From Tetrastigma voinierianum (Eukaryota; Streptophyta; Magnoliopsida; Vitales; Vitaceae): 64,000 nucleotides of DNA. Positions 24,359 through 36,180 of the stretch are shown here, in pieces; position 1 is the stretch's first letter; every line of letters begins with the position of its first letter. The notes beneath the pieces are model-generated. The model was not told the DNA's origin, did no database searches, and worked only from the letters and a program-made list of their open reading frames with translations. The DNA is taken from assembly GCA_016808115.1 (NCBI GenBank), contig JAEQBH010000651.1, positions 1,178,001 through 1,242,000 of the forward strand, written 5' to 3'. Made by a program: the position numbers and the translations under genes.

Positions 24359-25010
24359 TTATGTACTACTCAAGGAGGTCAAGGAGAATGATCTCCCTGA
24401 ACCCCGGCAGCGCCGAGCCGATTCCTTGGTGTTGGATTTCCCATTGCTGCTTGGCTTCTCACTGATTGAATTTGAACTGAGCAATTGCCCTGCAGTGGAA
24501 ACTGATGGCAAAACCAAAACCTCTGCTGCACCTTGGTTGGCCATTTCCTGCATTTCTTGGTCATTCAGATCCCCTGCATGCTGACCAATTGAACCAACTT
24601 CATCAGTCATTTGATTTTCATCTTCTAGCATCTTGTGCTTGTTGTTCAAGTGAAATATGTTCAACTCCAATGTCATGTTACCAAATGTAAGTTGCATGAC
24701 CCCATTTCGGCAATTGATGATTGCATTGGCAGTGGCCAGAAATGGTCTTCCTAGGATGATTGGTACATGATTGGGCTCATTTGCAATTGGCTCGGTGTCG
24801 AGCACTACAAAATCTACTGGGTAGTAGAATTTGTCTACTTTCACCAAGACATCTTCAACTATTCCCTTAGGAATCTTTACCGATCGATCGGCCAATGATA
24901 GTGTGATGTTAGTAGGTTTAAGTTCACCCAAACCTAACTGCTTATACACTGAGTATGGCAGTAGGTTCACACTGGCCCCCAAATCTAGCAGTGATTTGTC
25001 TATGCTAGTC
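24359..25010 (-). pseudogene. A2 aspartic protease (207-residue open frame)
   Basis: This is the best preserved family-1 protein in the window. The frame from 24982 down to 24359 encodes the retropepsin core. The catalytic loop lies just upstream of the first methionine, reading L-D-L-G-A-S on the minus strand at about 24970-24990. It is followed by VNLLPYSVYKQLGLGELKPT, VKIPKGIVEDVLVKVDKFYY and ILGRPFLATANAIINCR. A serine/asparagine-rich tail (SSNSISEKPSSNGKSNTKES) ends at a stop without any RT domain. This tail is also seen in D. The conserved early end after protease is why I regard loss of pol as ancestral. Confidence 0.8.
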
Positions 25011-26448
25011 CACCTATGCTGGATCGAATTGTGGAGATCCGGTGATCCTTTGTATTTGACCGGGTTCTTGCTTTGGATTATGGCAATCGACTCTGTTCAG
25101 CTTGAAATGCCTTCTTCTCAATACCCAACCCTTTTTGATCGCACAAAGATCCTTCAAAACTTTACAGGCAGACTGGTTTGATGATGTCCAAAAGGGGTAT
25201 GTTCACTTTTACCTGCCTTAGGACTTCTAGGATGCCTGCCTGCTGTGATGCCTTCTTCTTGCCTCTAAGTGCTTGTGGAAATGGAGGTGGCATGCAATGC
25301 TTCATTGAGTCCTCCTTCAGAAAAATGTGTTCTGGCTCCATTTCTTTCTCCCTTTTCCCGGGTTTCCTTAACAGGCTCGCATGGGCCGATCAACCCTTTT
25401 CCACTTCGTGGTGATTATAGCCTTGACCCATCCATTCCTCGAATTGCTAAATGAACCTTACCTCTATGCACTCCTTTTGGATTTGGCAATGTTTGGGAAG
25501 GAAACCTTCCTCTCTCATGTACCCGTATCATTGTTGATCTTTGATCAATACGCAAGTCAAGCCTATTTTCTGATTAAGATTGCTCTCAAGCCCATCTATT
25601 CTCTTGTTCAGCGTGCTCTCTACAGTATCAATCCTTTGTGCCAGTTGCACATTGATCCCTTTTTGTTCTTCCACAAAGTTACCTACCACCTTACTCAAAT
25701 TCAATATGGCTTGTTCCACAGGAGATGAGGATGGAGGTGGTCAGGTCAGGCGTGAGCCAAACTCCGTGGCTCGCACCTTGGGGTACATAGGCAGGGGGAT
25801 TGCCTGTGAGAGGTTAGGTGATCCTCCAATTGGAATTGTAGGTATTTCCATATGGAGCATTGGGTTATGGAGGCTTATATTGACCTACGACATTTGCATA
25901 TTCTGACATCAAATCCTTCACTGAAGGGGCCATAGGATACGTTTTCCTGGAGCGGACAGGGATTGGAACAGCATGGATCGCTTGTGCGTGATTTGGTAAA
26001 TACTACCCGTACTTCATGGAGCCTTTTGCCTTCTAGTTCCTCCACCTTCCTAGCTAAGGTTGAAATTCTAGCCTTCATTTCCATATCCTCTAACAGTGCA
26101 TACATCCCACTCCTAGGGTTGACTAAAGGCCTCATTTTTTCCATTTAGTTGGCTCGTCCCAACCCTTAGAAGTTTTAGCCACATAGTTTAAAAAATCCAT
26201 GGCTTCATCGATGCTTACTTCGTGCAATCTCCTCTACACATGGTCTCCAATAACCTGCTTGGCGGCAGAGATACGCCACCATAGAAGTGGTTTACAAGCA
26301 TCCATGTATCAAAACCCATGGTGCGGCAATCGATGGTCTCCATAAATCTCTCCCAGCATCGGGTGAACCTCACCATCTCTTCAGCCGCAAAGGTGTAAAT
26401 TTGTCTCTTCAAATTGTTGGTCTTATGGGCACCGGGCATTTTTATATT
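25011..26448 (-). pseudogene. A2 gag remnant, C-terminal and middle parts
   Basis: Athila-type Gag fragments run from the D insertion leftwards. Positions 26439-26215 encode LKRQIYTFAAEE, RCWERFMETIDCRT and HFYGGVSLPPSRLLETMCRG, the conserved gag core. Positions 26144-25875 encode a helical linker (MEMKARISTLARKVEELEGK). Positions 25719-25528 encode AQRIDTVESTLNKRIDGLES. Positions 25010-25500 are the frame-broken linker to protease. The remaining N-terminal part is displaced to 36181-36600 by element D. Multiple stops are present. Confidence 0.8.
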
Positions 26449-28177
26449 CGATTAATGCCCAAAAGTAATTTTGAACCCTATATTAGATAGGTTTTAGCGT
26501 TTTTGTACATTAACTGGCGTCATTATACCAATTGAAGTGTTCAAGTCTTCTTAGTAATTACTTATGCCATTTGTGAGGGTATTTTCGGGTTGTTTCAGTG
26601 CTCGCAAGACTTGGAGTCCAATCTCGAGTCAAAATGATGAATCATGAAGTTGAATTCAAGTCTCAGCCATCAACCACCCCAAGAATCAATGAGAAAACCA
26701 AGGCGTGAAGAAAATTGGATGCGCTTACGCGTGATGAAAAGAAATCAGGATTAACTCGAATTTTCGCTAAGCTTGTTAAAATTTTTCGTTTAAGATTAAA
26801 ATTTCGCAACCTTAGCGGCACTTCACAAGAACTCCAAGCAAAAACACCAAATTTCTAGAGACAATCGTTCCTTAGCGAAAATAACTCCATTTCGCTTACT
26901 CACAAGAATTTCCGCTATTAGCGAAATTTCCGCTAGCTACAAATCACTGAATCCCAGCGAAATTCTCATGTTTTCGCTAGACTGCAATTTCGCTGGGCTA
27001 GCGAAATTGCGAGCCTAGCGAAATTCTAGTCGCCTCATGCTTTGTAATTAATGCCAAACCGCCTCCAAACTTGGTGTATTACTTAATCATTCTATAACTT
27101 AGCCAATTTTATAGGGTTTTTGGTATTTTCATACTCGAGGAGTGTCTATATAAGCCCCTTGTTCAGAACCTAAGTAACAATTTTGAACAATTTGGGGAGA
27201 GAAGATTTTTGTAAGTTTTCATTTTGTAAATAAAGTCTCGTATTTTTATTTAGGTTTTAGTTTTTCTCTCTCTCTCTCCTCTTTCTCTTACTTTCTCTCG
27301 GGCTGCCAAACACTTCTCTTGAGGATGACAACTCAACAGATGCCTGCTCTCCTTTCTTTGTTATGGGCAAGCCTACCAAGCGGTGGGGGCATATGCATGT
27401 TGTCCTCTCAGACTAAAAGCTACAAGGAGGTATTTATGGCCCTTATATTCTCAAAACATGGTTGCATAACATTAAATGTTATTGATTTGGCCAATACTCA
27501 TGCTTTAGGATCAAGTACATATTCAAAGGAGAGTAAGGGATTATGGATTCTTAGATGGTCTTTACGAGCCTTCCAGATAATATTTACATGTTAGGTTCTT
27601 CAAATTAGGGTTAAATAACATTTACTGTTATTATTTTGGCCAATACTCTCCATGCTTTAGGATACAGTGCACAGGTGAGAGATGCACTGTTGTTCTTTAG
27701 ATGGTCTTTACGAGCCTTTGAAATGATAATTTAATGTTAGGGTTTTAAAAGGGGCCATAACTGCATGCTACCTGACTCAAATAGGAGTTGCTTCCATGGG
27801 TGAGGCTTACACAATATAGATCCGGGTTATGCCATGCACTATAGGTTGTATGTCATAACGCGAGGATAAAAACCCGAGGACACTTGTTTGCCCTAAGTTG
27901 CCAAGTTAGTGACCCAAATCTTCAAAGTTAACTTTTTTTCACCTTTACTTTCAGTTTTTACAATTCTCGCTTTCCAACCATTCTAATCGTTGGAAACACA
28001 ATTCCAAAGAGTCCAAATAGAAAGCCTTACCGTGCACTTATGCAAATCATTTCTAGATGAAACCCCGTGTTCGACCCTAGACTCACTATACGCAAGAGCT
28101 CGACCACGGCAAAGAGTAGGAACTTAGGTGTATATAAATTTTGTTGATTTTAGCTCGCATCATCGTGGCACTAATCA
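26449..28177 (+). repeat. Element D 5' LTR
   Basis: This matches 34461-36180 along its length. It starts CGATTAATGCCC (TG changed to CG) and ends GGCACTAATCA. The palindrome array of TTTCGCTA/TAGCGAAA motifs is at 26760-27030 and a TATATAAG box at 27147-27154. A (CT)n tract lies near 27258, and the conserved terminal block is at 28030-28177. Confidence 0.85.
27147..27154 (+). promoter_or_regulatory. TATA box of element D LTR
   Basis: TATATAAG is followed by CCCC, downstream of the palindrome array. The equivalent box is TATATAAG at 35163 in the 3' LTR and TATAAG at 47706 in the solo LTR. It is likely the core promoter for genomic RNA. Confidence 0.6.
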
Positions 28178-28179
28178 AA

Positions 28180-28197
28180 TGGCGCCGTTGCCAGGAT
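28180..28197 (+). promoter_or_regulatory. Element D primer-binding site (tRNA-Asp type)
   Basis: TGGCGCCGTTGCCAGGAT begins two bases after the LTR and matches the complement of the plant tRNA-Asp 3' end with one visible change. It is the same primer type as in element B. Confidence 0.85.
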
Positions 28198-28503
28198 GGT
28201 GCCAACCACTAATGATGAGTTGAAGTGTATTTGTGATCCACATCACAAGTGGCTGTAACCTTTACCTCTTTTTTCACTCAAATAGAACCGCTAGTTTTCA
28301 AGACTAAGAATCGCATCAAGCTTCGCTTTTCATTCAGTTAGTTTTAATTTTTGTTACACCTTAACCTTTTTGCAAGCTTTGTTAGTTCTTTTGTTGTCTC
28401 TATACTTGCAATACTTATAACAAAGGATAGACATCGTAGGATCGATAAGATAAGTACACAACTCGATCTAGCTAGTGAAGCCACAAGGTACATACCGATA
28501 CCA

Positions 28504-29885
28504 TGGATCCCATACTGAGGAACAGAGCTAACCAGTAGAACCCCCATGAATCCAAATGCCTAGAACCATGAGGGATCACATCCACCCTCCCAGCCAAGGC
28601 CCCATCCTCGCATCATTCCTCCCGCCGAAGATGTAGCAAAGGAGGCCTTCATTGCACTCTACTCCCCCACATGTCATGGTATGGAAAATGAAAATCCATA
28701 CACTCATATTAGGGATTTTGAGGAGGTCTGCACTACCTTTAAGGAAGGTATGATGGACATGGATTTGCTGAAGTTAAAAGCATTTCCATTGACTCTAAAG
28801 TGATTAAGGTCAAGATATGGCTCAATCATTGAGGCCTAGAACCATTAGAAATCAACAGCTGCAGTGCATCAAGAAGTTCTTCAAAGGCTCATAAGAGCAA
28901 TAATTTGAAAAGACAAATTTACACCTTTGCATCAGATGGTGAGAAATTTTAATTCGTGTCAGAAAGATTTATGGAAACTACTGTCATTCACACCATGGGT
29001 TTGATACATATTACAGAACCACTTCTACGGTGGTACGTTCCTCGCCATTAGGCAACTTTTGGAAACTATGTGTGGGGAGACTTTCTAAGCAAGCATCCCG
29101 ATGAAGCCATGATTTTTAAACATGGTCGAACTCTAAGGGTCGGGACGAGCCTAACTCCTAGAGAAATGGATAGGATGAAACCACCGCCAACCTAAGGCGG
29201 GATGCATGCACCGCCGAAGAAATAGAGATGAGAGCCAGATTTCAACCTCTAGCAAGGAAAGTGAGGAGCTTGAAAGCAACGCCTCCAAGAGGTGCATGCG
29301 TTGATCTAAAACCCGCACAACCCAACTTGCACCAATTTCCAATCAGGCACCCAAAAGAGAACCATGTCCATGGCCCCCGCAGCGGGAAGGATTTGATGTC
29401 AATGTGCAAACACCGTAGGACAATACAAGCCACAACAACTACTGCCCATATGGTAATACCCCACAATTCCAATTGGAGGAATCACCCTAACCTTGCATGC
29501 TGGAGACCCAACCCCCCCGCTGTACCCCCAAAAGCCAAACTCGTCTGTTCCCTCACGTACTGACAACAACCACCATCCTCTTTCTCCGCAGAACAAGCCA
29601 TATTAAATTTGGAGTAAGGTGGTGGCAACCTTTGCTGAGGAACAAAAGGAACAATGTGCAACTGGCACAAAGAATTGATACTGTAGAAAGTACACTGAAT
29701 AAGAGAATAGGGATAGCTCGAGAGCACCAACTAGAAAACGATAACCTACAAGATTCAATCACCAAGATCAACAAGTTGCTGGGGAGGTACAAGAAAGAGG
29801 GAGGTTTCTCTCAAACACTTCCAAATCCCAAGGAATTCATAGCGGGGTCATCCAACACCGAATGGATGAGGTTAAGGCTATAATT
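28504..29885 (+). pseudogene. Element D gag remnant
   Basis: This is an Athila-type Gag. The likely start is the ATG at 28504 (MDPILRNRA). The N-terminal domain retains HGMENENPYTHIRDFEE near 28680-28730. The core retains HFYGG and QLLETMCGE (29020-29085), then frame-broken helical segments. The C-terminal coiled-coil-like NVQLAQRIDTVESTLNKRIG (29655-29715) leads to ITKINKLLGRYKKEGGFSQT. Several frameshifts and stops are present. Homologous Gag remnants occur in A0, A1 and A2. Confidence 0.75.
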
Positions 29886-30935
29886 ACTCCCGAGAAGTGG
29901 AAGAACATCAACCTATGCTAAAGCCTGTCAAGACCCAGGAGAAGAATTGCAACCCGGCATATTCTCCTAGAGGAGGATCTCAATGAATATCAGATACCAC
30001 CCCCCATTTCCACAAGCACTTAGAGGAAAGAAGAAGGCATCTCAACAAGGTGCATTTTAGAGGTCCTAAGGTGTGAAGGTTAACATACTTTATTGGATAT
30101 AATCAAACAAGTGCTCGTTATGCAAAATTTTTTGAAAGATCTTTGCACAATCAAGAAGGGATTAGGCATGAGAAAAAGGCATTTCACCGAACAAGTCGCT
30201 ATAATCCAGCAACATCCGCCAACAAGGATCCGTGATCTCCCACAATTTCAAATACTCATCGTGGGAATTGCATAGAAGTCCCGTCGATTTAGAGCCGCAG
30301 AACCTAATGTCGTATTCCCAGATATAAGCATCTAGGTTTAGTGAATCTTAAACCTGATTCATCATCACACTATCATTGGCCGATAGATCATGAAGATCCC
30401 AAAGGGATAGTTGAGGATGTCCTTAGAAAATAGACAAATCTCTTACTACCAAGATTTTGTGGTGCTTGACACTGAGCCAATTGCAAGTGAACCCAATCAC
30501 GTACTCAATCATCTTAGAAGACCATTTCTGCCACGCCCAATGCAATAATAAATTGCCGGAATGAGCCATAACTCACATTTGCAACATGACCTTGGAGTTA
30601 AATGATCTTTCATACGAACAACAAGCAAAATTTGTTAGAAACGAAAATCAAATTTCGATGAAGGTTTAATTGATCGTTGTGTGAAAACATAGTGTCTGTG
30701 AATTGCAAGGAGTAATCAGCCAAGGAGATGAGGAGATATTGGTCTTGCCATCAACACCAACTACAAACCAATTGCTCAATTCAGAAGCCATCACAGAGGA
30801 GCAAATCAACATTTGGGCACCCAACACCATGGACTCAACCCGGACTACTGCAGGGGTTGAGGAGATCATTCTCCTCGAATTCTCAGTGGGGCTCTTGAGA
30901 ATGAACTGTCTCTGCTCTAATAAACCGAATTAAGC
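29886..30935 (+). pseudogene. Element D gag-protease linker and decayed protease
   Basis: Positions 30093-30275 retain the linker QNFLKDLCTIKKGLGMRK. The protease follows in broken frames at about 30290-30610, with recognisable VVLDTEPI and a remnant of the ILGRPFLATANAII block (30505-30550). The tail at 30703-30933 (LVLPSTPTTNQLLNSEAITE) matches the serine/asparagine-rich tail of the A2 protease frame. No RT motif follows before the AT-rich spacer. Confidence 0.65.
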
Positions 30936-30939
30936 TTCA

Positions 30940-31165
30940 CTCATGCTTCTTTGTTTTAAGTTAGTAAATTTTAGTTAAGTTCAATTATTTTAACAAACTT
31001 TTTAATTTAGTAATTTTTAATAATTTAGTACTTGGTTTATATAGTATAGTATTGTTTGTTAAATTTTATTTATAGTTTACATATTAAATTTTATAATAAT
31101 AATTTTTATAGTAGTAATGTTTAATTTCAAATTTTTGGGATTTCAGATAAAGAAGAGACTAAATT
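30940..31165 (+). other. AT-rich spacer between D protease and ORF3
   Basis: This is AT-rich and stop-dense with no gene. It is positionally equivalent to 24110-24340 and 42640-42810. Unlike those copies, D has no obvious TTTCGCTA palindrome at its downstream end. Confidence 0.55.
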
Positions 31166-31204
31166 ACTGACTAATGAAGAGCAGAGACCTCACTGCCGCG
31201 CTCC

Positions 31205-31212
31205 TATATAAA
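31205..31212 (+). promoter_or_regulatory. Putative internal TATA box upstream of D ORF3
   Basis: TATATAAA lies at the junction from the AT-rich spacer to the GC-rich ORF3 block, in the same relative place as the TATA-like boxes of A2 (24029) and A1 (42531). Promoter activity is inferred from recurrence in three copies. Confidence 0.45.
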
Positions 31213-33190
31213 CAAAGGGGTCATAAATGTTCATTTCATATTCCCCCTCCCAGCGAAGCCCTGAGCTACCTATTTCCACCGCGCCTCGCGACCGCACGGA
31301 GCTGCGCGCACCAAGACCTTGCCTCGACCGTTCACGCCTGTGAGCTACAAACCCTCGCAGAGCTCGTGACACTCGCCCGACCGAGCCTCGCGAGCTTCCA
31401 CCACGCGCACGGCAGCCCCGGTCCCGTCTACCGCCCCACCCGAGCCTCCACCGCCAGGATACCCAGGCTCCCTCGGTTCAGCCATTTGCGCCTCGCCGAA
31501 GATCCTGTCTTTATCTCAGCTTGCATTTGCCGCTCGGAGCCGATTTCGGGCCTATAAATGAGCCCGGGTTAGTTTGTTTAAGCTTTTCAGTAGTTCAAGA
31601 GCCTCCGTGAGAGCCTCAGCTGCATATACAGAGCCTCGCCATTTCCAGTGAGTCAGCCTTTTCCGGGGCACTTTATTTCGATATCGGTATGATCAGACCC
31701 TGGGTGTCCCACATTCGCCGTGAGATTCAAAGACGCTCGAGAGAGAGGCCCCGTGCCCCAAATCCCAGCCCAAGACCGCCACCAATCCCCAGGTCAGACT
31801 GGAGGAGCCTCTAGGATTCCGAACATCAAGTATCGTGACACTGATGGGACCTCGGGCCCCATCACCCGTGGGTCCCAGGAGAGTTAGGAGGGCCCAAATT
31901 TCTCCAAGCTGCCCGCATCGGGCCTGTGCGAGTCATCATCTTCCGGCCTCCTCATTACTAGTCGTGATCGAGGCGACTTCATCACCACAGTTATCGCCTG
32001 CCTCGAGGATTCGGAGGCCACTATTCGTAGGGAACCCCATTCCGGGGAATGTGCGACTCCACCGCAGAGAGTTTCATCAGGAGTCATATTATGACGTCCC
32101 CGCGCTGAGGGCTGACCCTAGATACCGGGAGTCTATGAGGTTGATCGAGGAGTATTCACACCTACCTTCATGACTCACAGCATATTATCCGAGAGTGGTG
32201 TTGCGCTCTACCACTCCATGACATCCAGGGAGGAGAGACACCCACATGAGCTTCGGGCCTAAGATCGATGACCGCTCCTGTACTCGTGAGCATCCGACAT
32301 TTCAAAGAAATAGCTCGCATACGCCGCACCCGTAGGATACAGAGGATCGGGGGCTCCACCGCCACAGTGAGATAGTCCCAGACCCACGAGACACCACTCG
32401 CTGGTCCAAAGACTTACAGAGGCAGCCTCCCGCCCCGGGTGGCTGCTAATTGACCACCCGTTCCAGACGAAAGCCTATTCCCTCCGCAAAGATTATGTGC
32501 AGGAGGGAGCCATCCCGGAGGCGCTTTACCTGATCTCGGGATTTCCTGCCCGCCCTCCAGGCCGCGATGGCCTCTCTATTGCAGCCGAGGAGAAGTCCAT
32601 CATGGACCCGCACGAGCAGAGTCTTCCATTACTTATGCGACCCTATGTTACGTTCGAGCATCTAGGATTCCCAGAGGAGCCCAGGCTAGAGATGAGGGTC
32701 CGATGCCCCTTGGTCATGTCAGTAGAGCGGGTGATGACTATGCCCGTCTCTTTCCACATACGACCACAGACCAGAGGGAGGGTACCGGTCGAGGCCGAGG
32801 ACCACCACACGCATGATATGCCCGCCCCGAGCCCGAGGCAATGCAGGACTCCCATTCCGTGATCGCTTCACCTCCATCTCCTCCACAGACTCATCAAGAA
32901 TGCAGCTGATACTTCTCGGGCCCATCCTATTCGAAGACACCATTCACCGAGTATACCATGTCGCCTCGAGATAGCCGGGTGTGATGGATGCTATCTGCTC
33001 AATTAGCTGCCAGCATAGGTAACCTGGGATCGTGAGGTTACCCAAGTACATTCCATGTTGACCACAGCACCCACCCTGGTCTTCCTGATCCCGCCTGCAG
33101 AGAGGGTTTTTCCAACCACTCGACGAGCCTTCGATGTGTTCCTCGTCATGAAGAAGAAGAAGCCAGATCTACCACCACCACAGCAAGGAG
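31213..33190 (+). pseudogene. Element D ORF3 region (GC-rich, decayed)
   Basis: This GC-rich block has open stretches at 31174-31557, 31835-32173 (ALRADPRYRESMRLIEEY, resembling the start of Athila third-ORF proteins) and 32497-32862. They are rich in proline, arginine and alanine. It ends in KKKKPDLPPPQQGG-coding sequence at about 33150-33190, whose nucleotide counterpart closes ORF3 in A1 and A2. No catalytic motif, signal peptide or membrane span is evident. Function unknown. Frameshifts interrupt it. Confidence 0.45.
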
Positions 33191-34460
33191 GTGTGGTTAG
33201 TTTCTTTTATGATTTTTGTTTAGTTACTGGGCCATCAACCGCTCACTCCATCTTGATTAGGGATTATGTATTAGCCATAAGTAGTGCAAAGTATATTTTT
33301 ATTTTAGTCTCTTTGTATCATGTATTAGTCATTTTGGCTATATCAAAAGCTTATCAATGATATATTTATAAATTTTTTGTACATATCATGTTTCTTTGTG
33401 CCTTTACTAGGTGTAAACGTTTTCTTTCAATTGAACAATTGAATCAGCGCACTGGACAATTGAATCTAAGCATATGCTGGAAAATTGAATCACTATTTGT
33501 CACTTCTATGTTAAACAAATCCCATGCTTGAAACAATTTTGGTCACTTACAGCCCAAAGATGCTCAACTTGAAATTCTCCTATGTTAATTCACACACTAC
33601 AATCTTATTATTTCAAGAGGTTTAATTGTTCGCTCCTTTCGTTTGCATAGCCTACTTTACATGCTGGCAACCTAGATAGGTTTGTGTTACCCATACTTGA
33701 AGACCAATGTTGTCTTCCAAAAAGAAAAAGAAAAGAAAAAACAAAAAGAAAAAGAAAAAGAAAAGAAGAAAAAGACAAATAAAGTCGTGAAGTTTTGCCT
33801 TGAAACCCGAGCATGATCCGAGGGGTATATGGCGAAAGCCTTTGAAGCCCGATGCCCTATGCCTTAATTGGTTGGGAGTCATCGATTTAGTGTTTGTTAC
33901 ATGGGTGGATAGGTAGAGTCTAACGATTTGTAGGTGCTTGATTTTTGAAGTCATTCAGAGTCCGGGGTGAAGCCTGTAGAGTTTGTGGTCAAGTGATCCT
34001 TTTGGCTTGATGCCCTAAACCTTAATTGGTTGGGAGTCATCTCATGGACCTCACCCGACTTTGGTGAAGTCTAGAATTTTAAGCATTGCATCCTACAATA
34101 TAGTTAGAAAAAGAAAGAAAGTGTGACTAACCCTATCTAGGTTGTTCAACAAACTTAAGGCCATGTCAAAGGTTAGGTTTGGGGAGAGAACAATTTTGCA
34201 ATTTATTGGCTTAACTGCTACAAAAAGAATCACAGACTAGGTGGAAATTCAAGTCGGTGAATCATGGAACCAATTTTGACCTAAATATTCTTGTATGGTT
34301 TTGACTCATTATATCGCTTTTCAAAATTTGATTTCAATTTTTCAGTTTAAGGTATTGTTTATATGTACATAAACCTTTTTGAATCATAACCTTTTTGAAA
34401 ATCACCACATGCATCTCTTTTATTTTGTATCGCTATGACCAGCAACGTTTCATTGGGGGG
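33191..34460 (+). other. Element D 3' UTR and polypurine tract
   Basis: This non-coding stretch is conserved with A1 and A2. It has an A/G-rich tract (AAAGAAAAAGAAAAG type) at 33719-33780. It also has two copies of the motif CTTAATTGGTTGGGAGTCAT, near 33862 and 34020, each preceded by a 'GATGCCCT' block. The polypurine tract TTGGGGGG ends at the 3' LTR edge (34453-34460). Confidence 0.65.
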
Positions 34461-36180
34461 TGGATTAATGCCCAAAAGTGCAATTTTGAACCCTATATTA
34501 GATAGCCTTTGGAGTGCTTTTGCGCATTAATCATGTCATTTATACCAATTGAAGTGTGTTCAAGCCTCAGTACCACTTATGCCATTTAGAGGGTATTTTT
34601 GGTTGTTTTGCAGTGTTTGCACTGAGTCCAATCTCGAGTCAAACGATGAATCATGAAGTTGGAATTAAGTCTACCATCAACCAAATTTTCAAGAATCAAT
34701 GAGAAACCAAGGCAAAGTGAAGAAAATTGGATGCAAATAGCGTGAGGAAAAGAAGTGAAGGATTAACCTGGATTGCTGAGCTTGTTTAAAATTTTCGCTA
34801 AGATTGCGAAAATTTCGCAACCTTAGCTTTTAAAATTTCTCGCAACCTGCTTAAACACCAAATTTCGCTTAGACCACCCAAAATCATAGGACTGCTCCTT
34901 GTTTAAAATAATCGATTATGATTATTGAAGAATTTCGCTAGTTTGTTAAATTTCTAGCTAAATAAATCGGGCCATCCCTAGCTTAAATTTCATGTTTTCG
35001 CGAACTCCGGTAATTTCATTTAGTTAGCGAAATTTCAGAACAATAAATTTAATGCCCCATGCTTTAGAATTAATGCCAAACCGCTCCAAACTTGGTGTAT
35101 TACTTAATTGTCCTATAACTTAGCCAATTTTATAGGTTTTGGTATCATACCTCGGAGGAGGCCTATATAAGCCCCTCTTGTTTTGTAACCTAAGTAACAA
35201 TTTTTGGAACAATTTGGGGGAGAGAAGATTTTTTGTAAGTTTTCTATTTTTAAATAGTCTCGTATTTTTATTTAGGTTTTGCTTTTCTCTCTCTCTCTCC
35301 TTTCTTTACTTTCTGGCTGCCAAACACCCTCTTGGAGGATGACAACTCAAGACAGCTGCTCTCCTTTCTTGGAAGAGGAAGAAGCTACTTTTGCCAAAGG
35401 TGCATGTTGTCCTTGTAATAAAAGCTGCTGTGTAGTGTATTTATGGCCCTTATATTCTCAAAACATGGTTGCATAACATTGAATGTTATTGATTTCGCCA
35501 ATACTCTCCATGCTTTAGGATCAAGTACATATTCAGTGAGAGAAGTAATCAGATCTTTAGATGGTCTTACAGCCTTCAGATAATATTTACATGTTAGGGT
35601 TCTTCAATTGTGGTTAAATAACATTTATCACATATTTTGGCCAATACTCATAAAGTTTTAGGATACAAAGGCATGTGTGAGAGATGCACCGTTGTTCTTA
35701 GATGTCTTTACGAGCTCAAATGATAATTTAATGTTAGGGTTTTAAAAGGGGCCATAACCGCATGCTACCTGTATTGACTCAAATAGGAGTTGCTTCCATG
35801 CAGGTTTGTTAGTTAAATATAGGATCCGGTTGCGCCATGGACTATAGGTCATGTCAACGAGGATAAAACCCGAGGACACTTCATAACCCTAAGTTGCCAA
35901 GTTAGTGACCTAAATCTTCAAAGCAACTTTTTCACCTTTTACTTTCTGGGCTTTTATAATTCCTCGGGCCTAAACCATTCCCCACTGCTTGAAACACAAT
36001 TCCAAAGAGTCCAAATAGGCTTCTACCTTCGTGCACTTATGCAAATCATTTCAGGATGAAACCCATCCCTCGTGTTCGACTTAGATCACTATACTGCAAG
36101 AGTCGACTACCAAAGAGTGTGGAACTTAGGTGTATATAAATTTTGTTGATTTTAGCTCAGACTCATCGTGGCACGAATCG
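34461..36180 (+). repeat. Element D 3' LTR
   Basis: This is the second D LTR. It starts TGGATTAATGCCC after the polypurine tract and ends GGCACGAATCG (terminal CA changed to CG). It carries a palindrome array at about 34790-35050 and TATATAAG at 35163. It aligns with the 5' copy, with numerous indels. Confidence 0.85.

Larger units (their letters stand above)
26449..36180 (+). mobile_element. Family-1 element D: complete non-autonomous LTR retrotransposon
   Basis: D is a plus-strand element of about 9.7 kb with both LTRs (26449-28177 and 34461-36180), a tRNA-Asp primer site, gag, a decayed protease, AT-rich spacer, ORF3 with a TATA-like box, 3' UTR and polypurine tract. It lies inside A2's gag in the opposite orientation. 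Between protease (ending about 30610) and ORF3 (starting about 31174) there is no room for the roughly 3 kb of RT, RNase H and integrase found in element B. LTR ends read CG…CA and TG…CG, so terminal dinucleotides have partly mutated. Confidence 0.85.
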
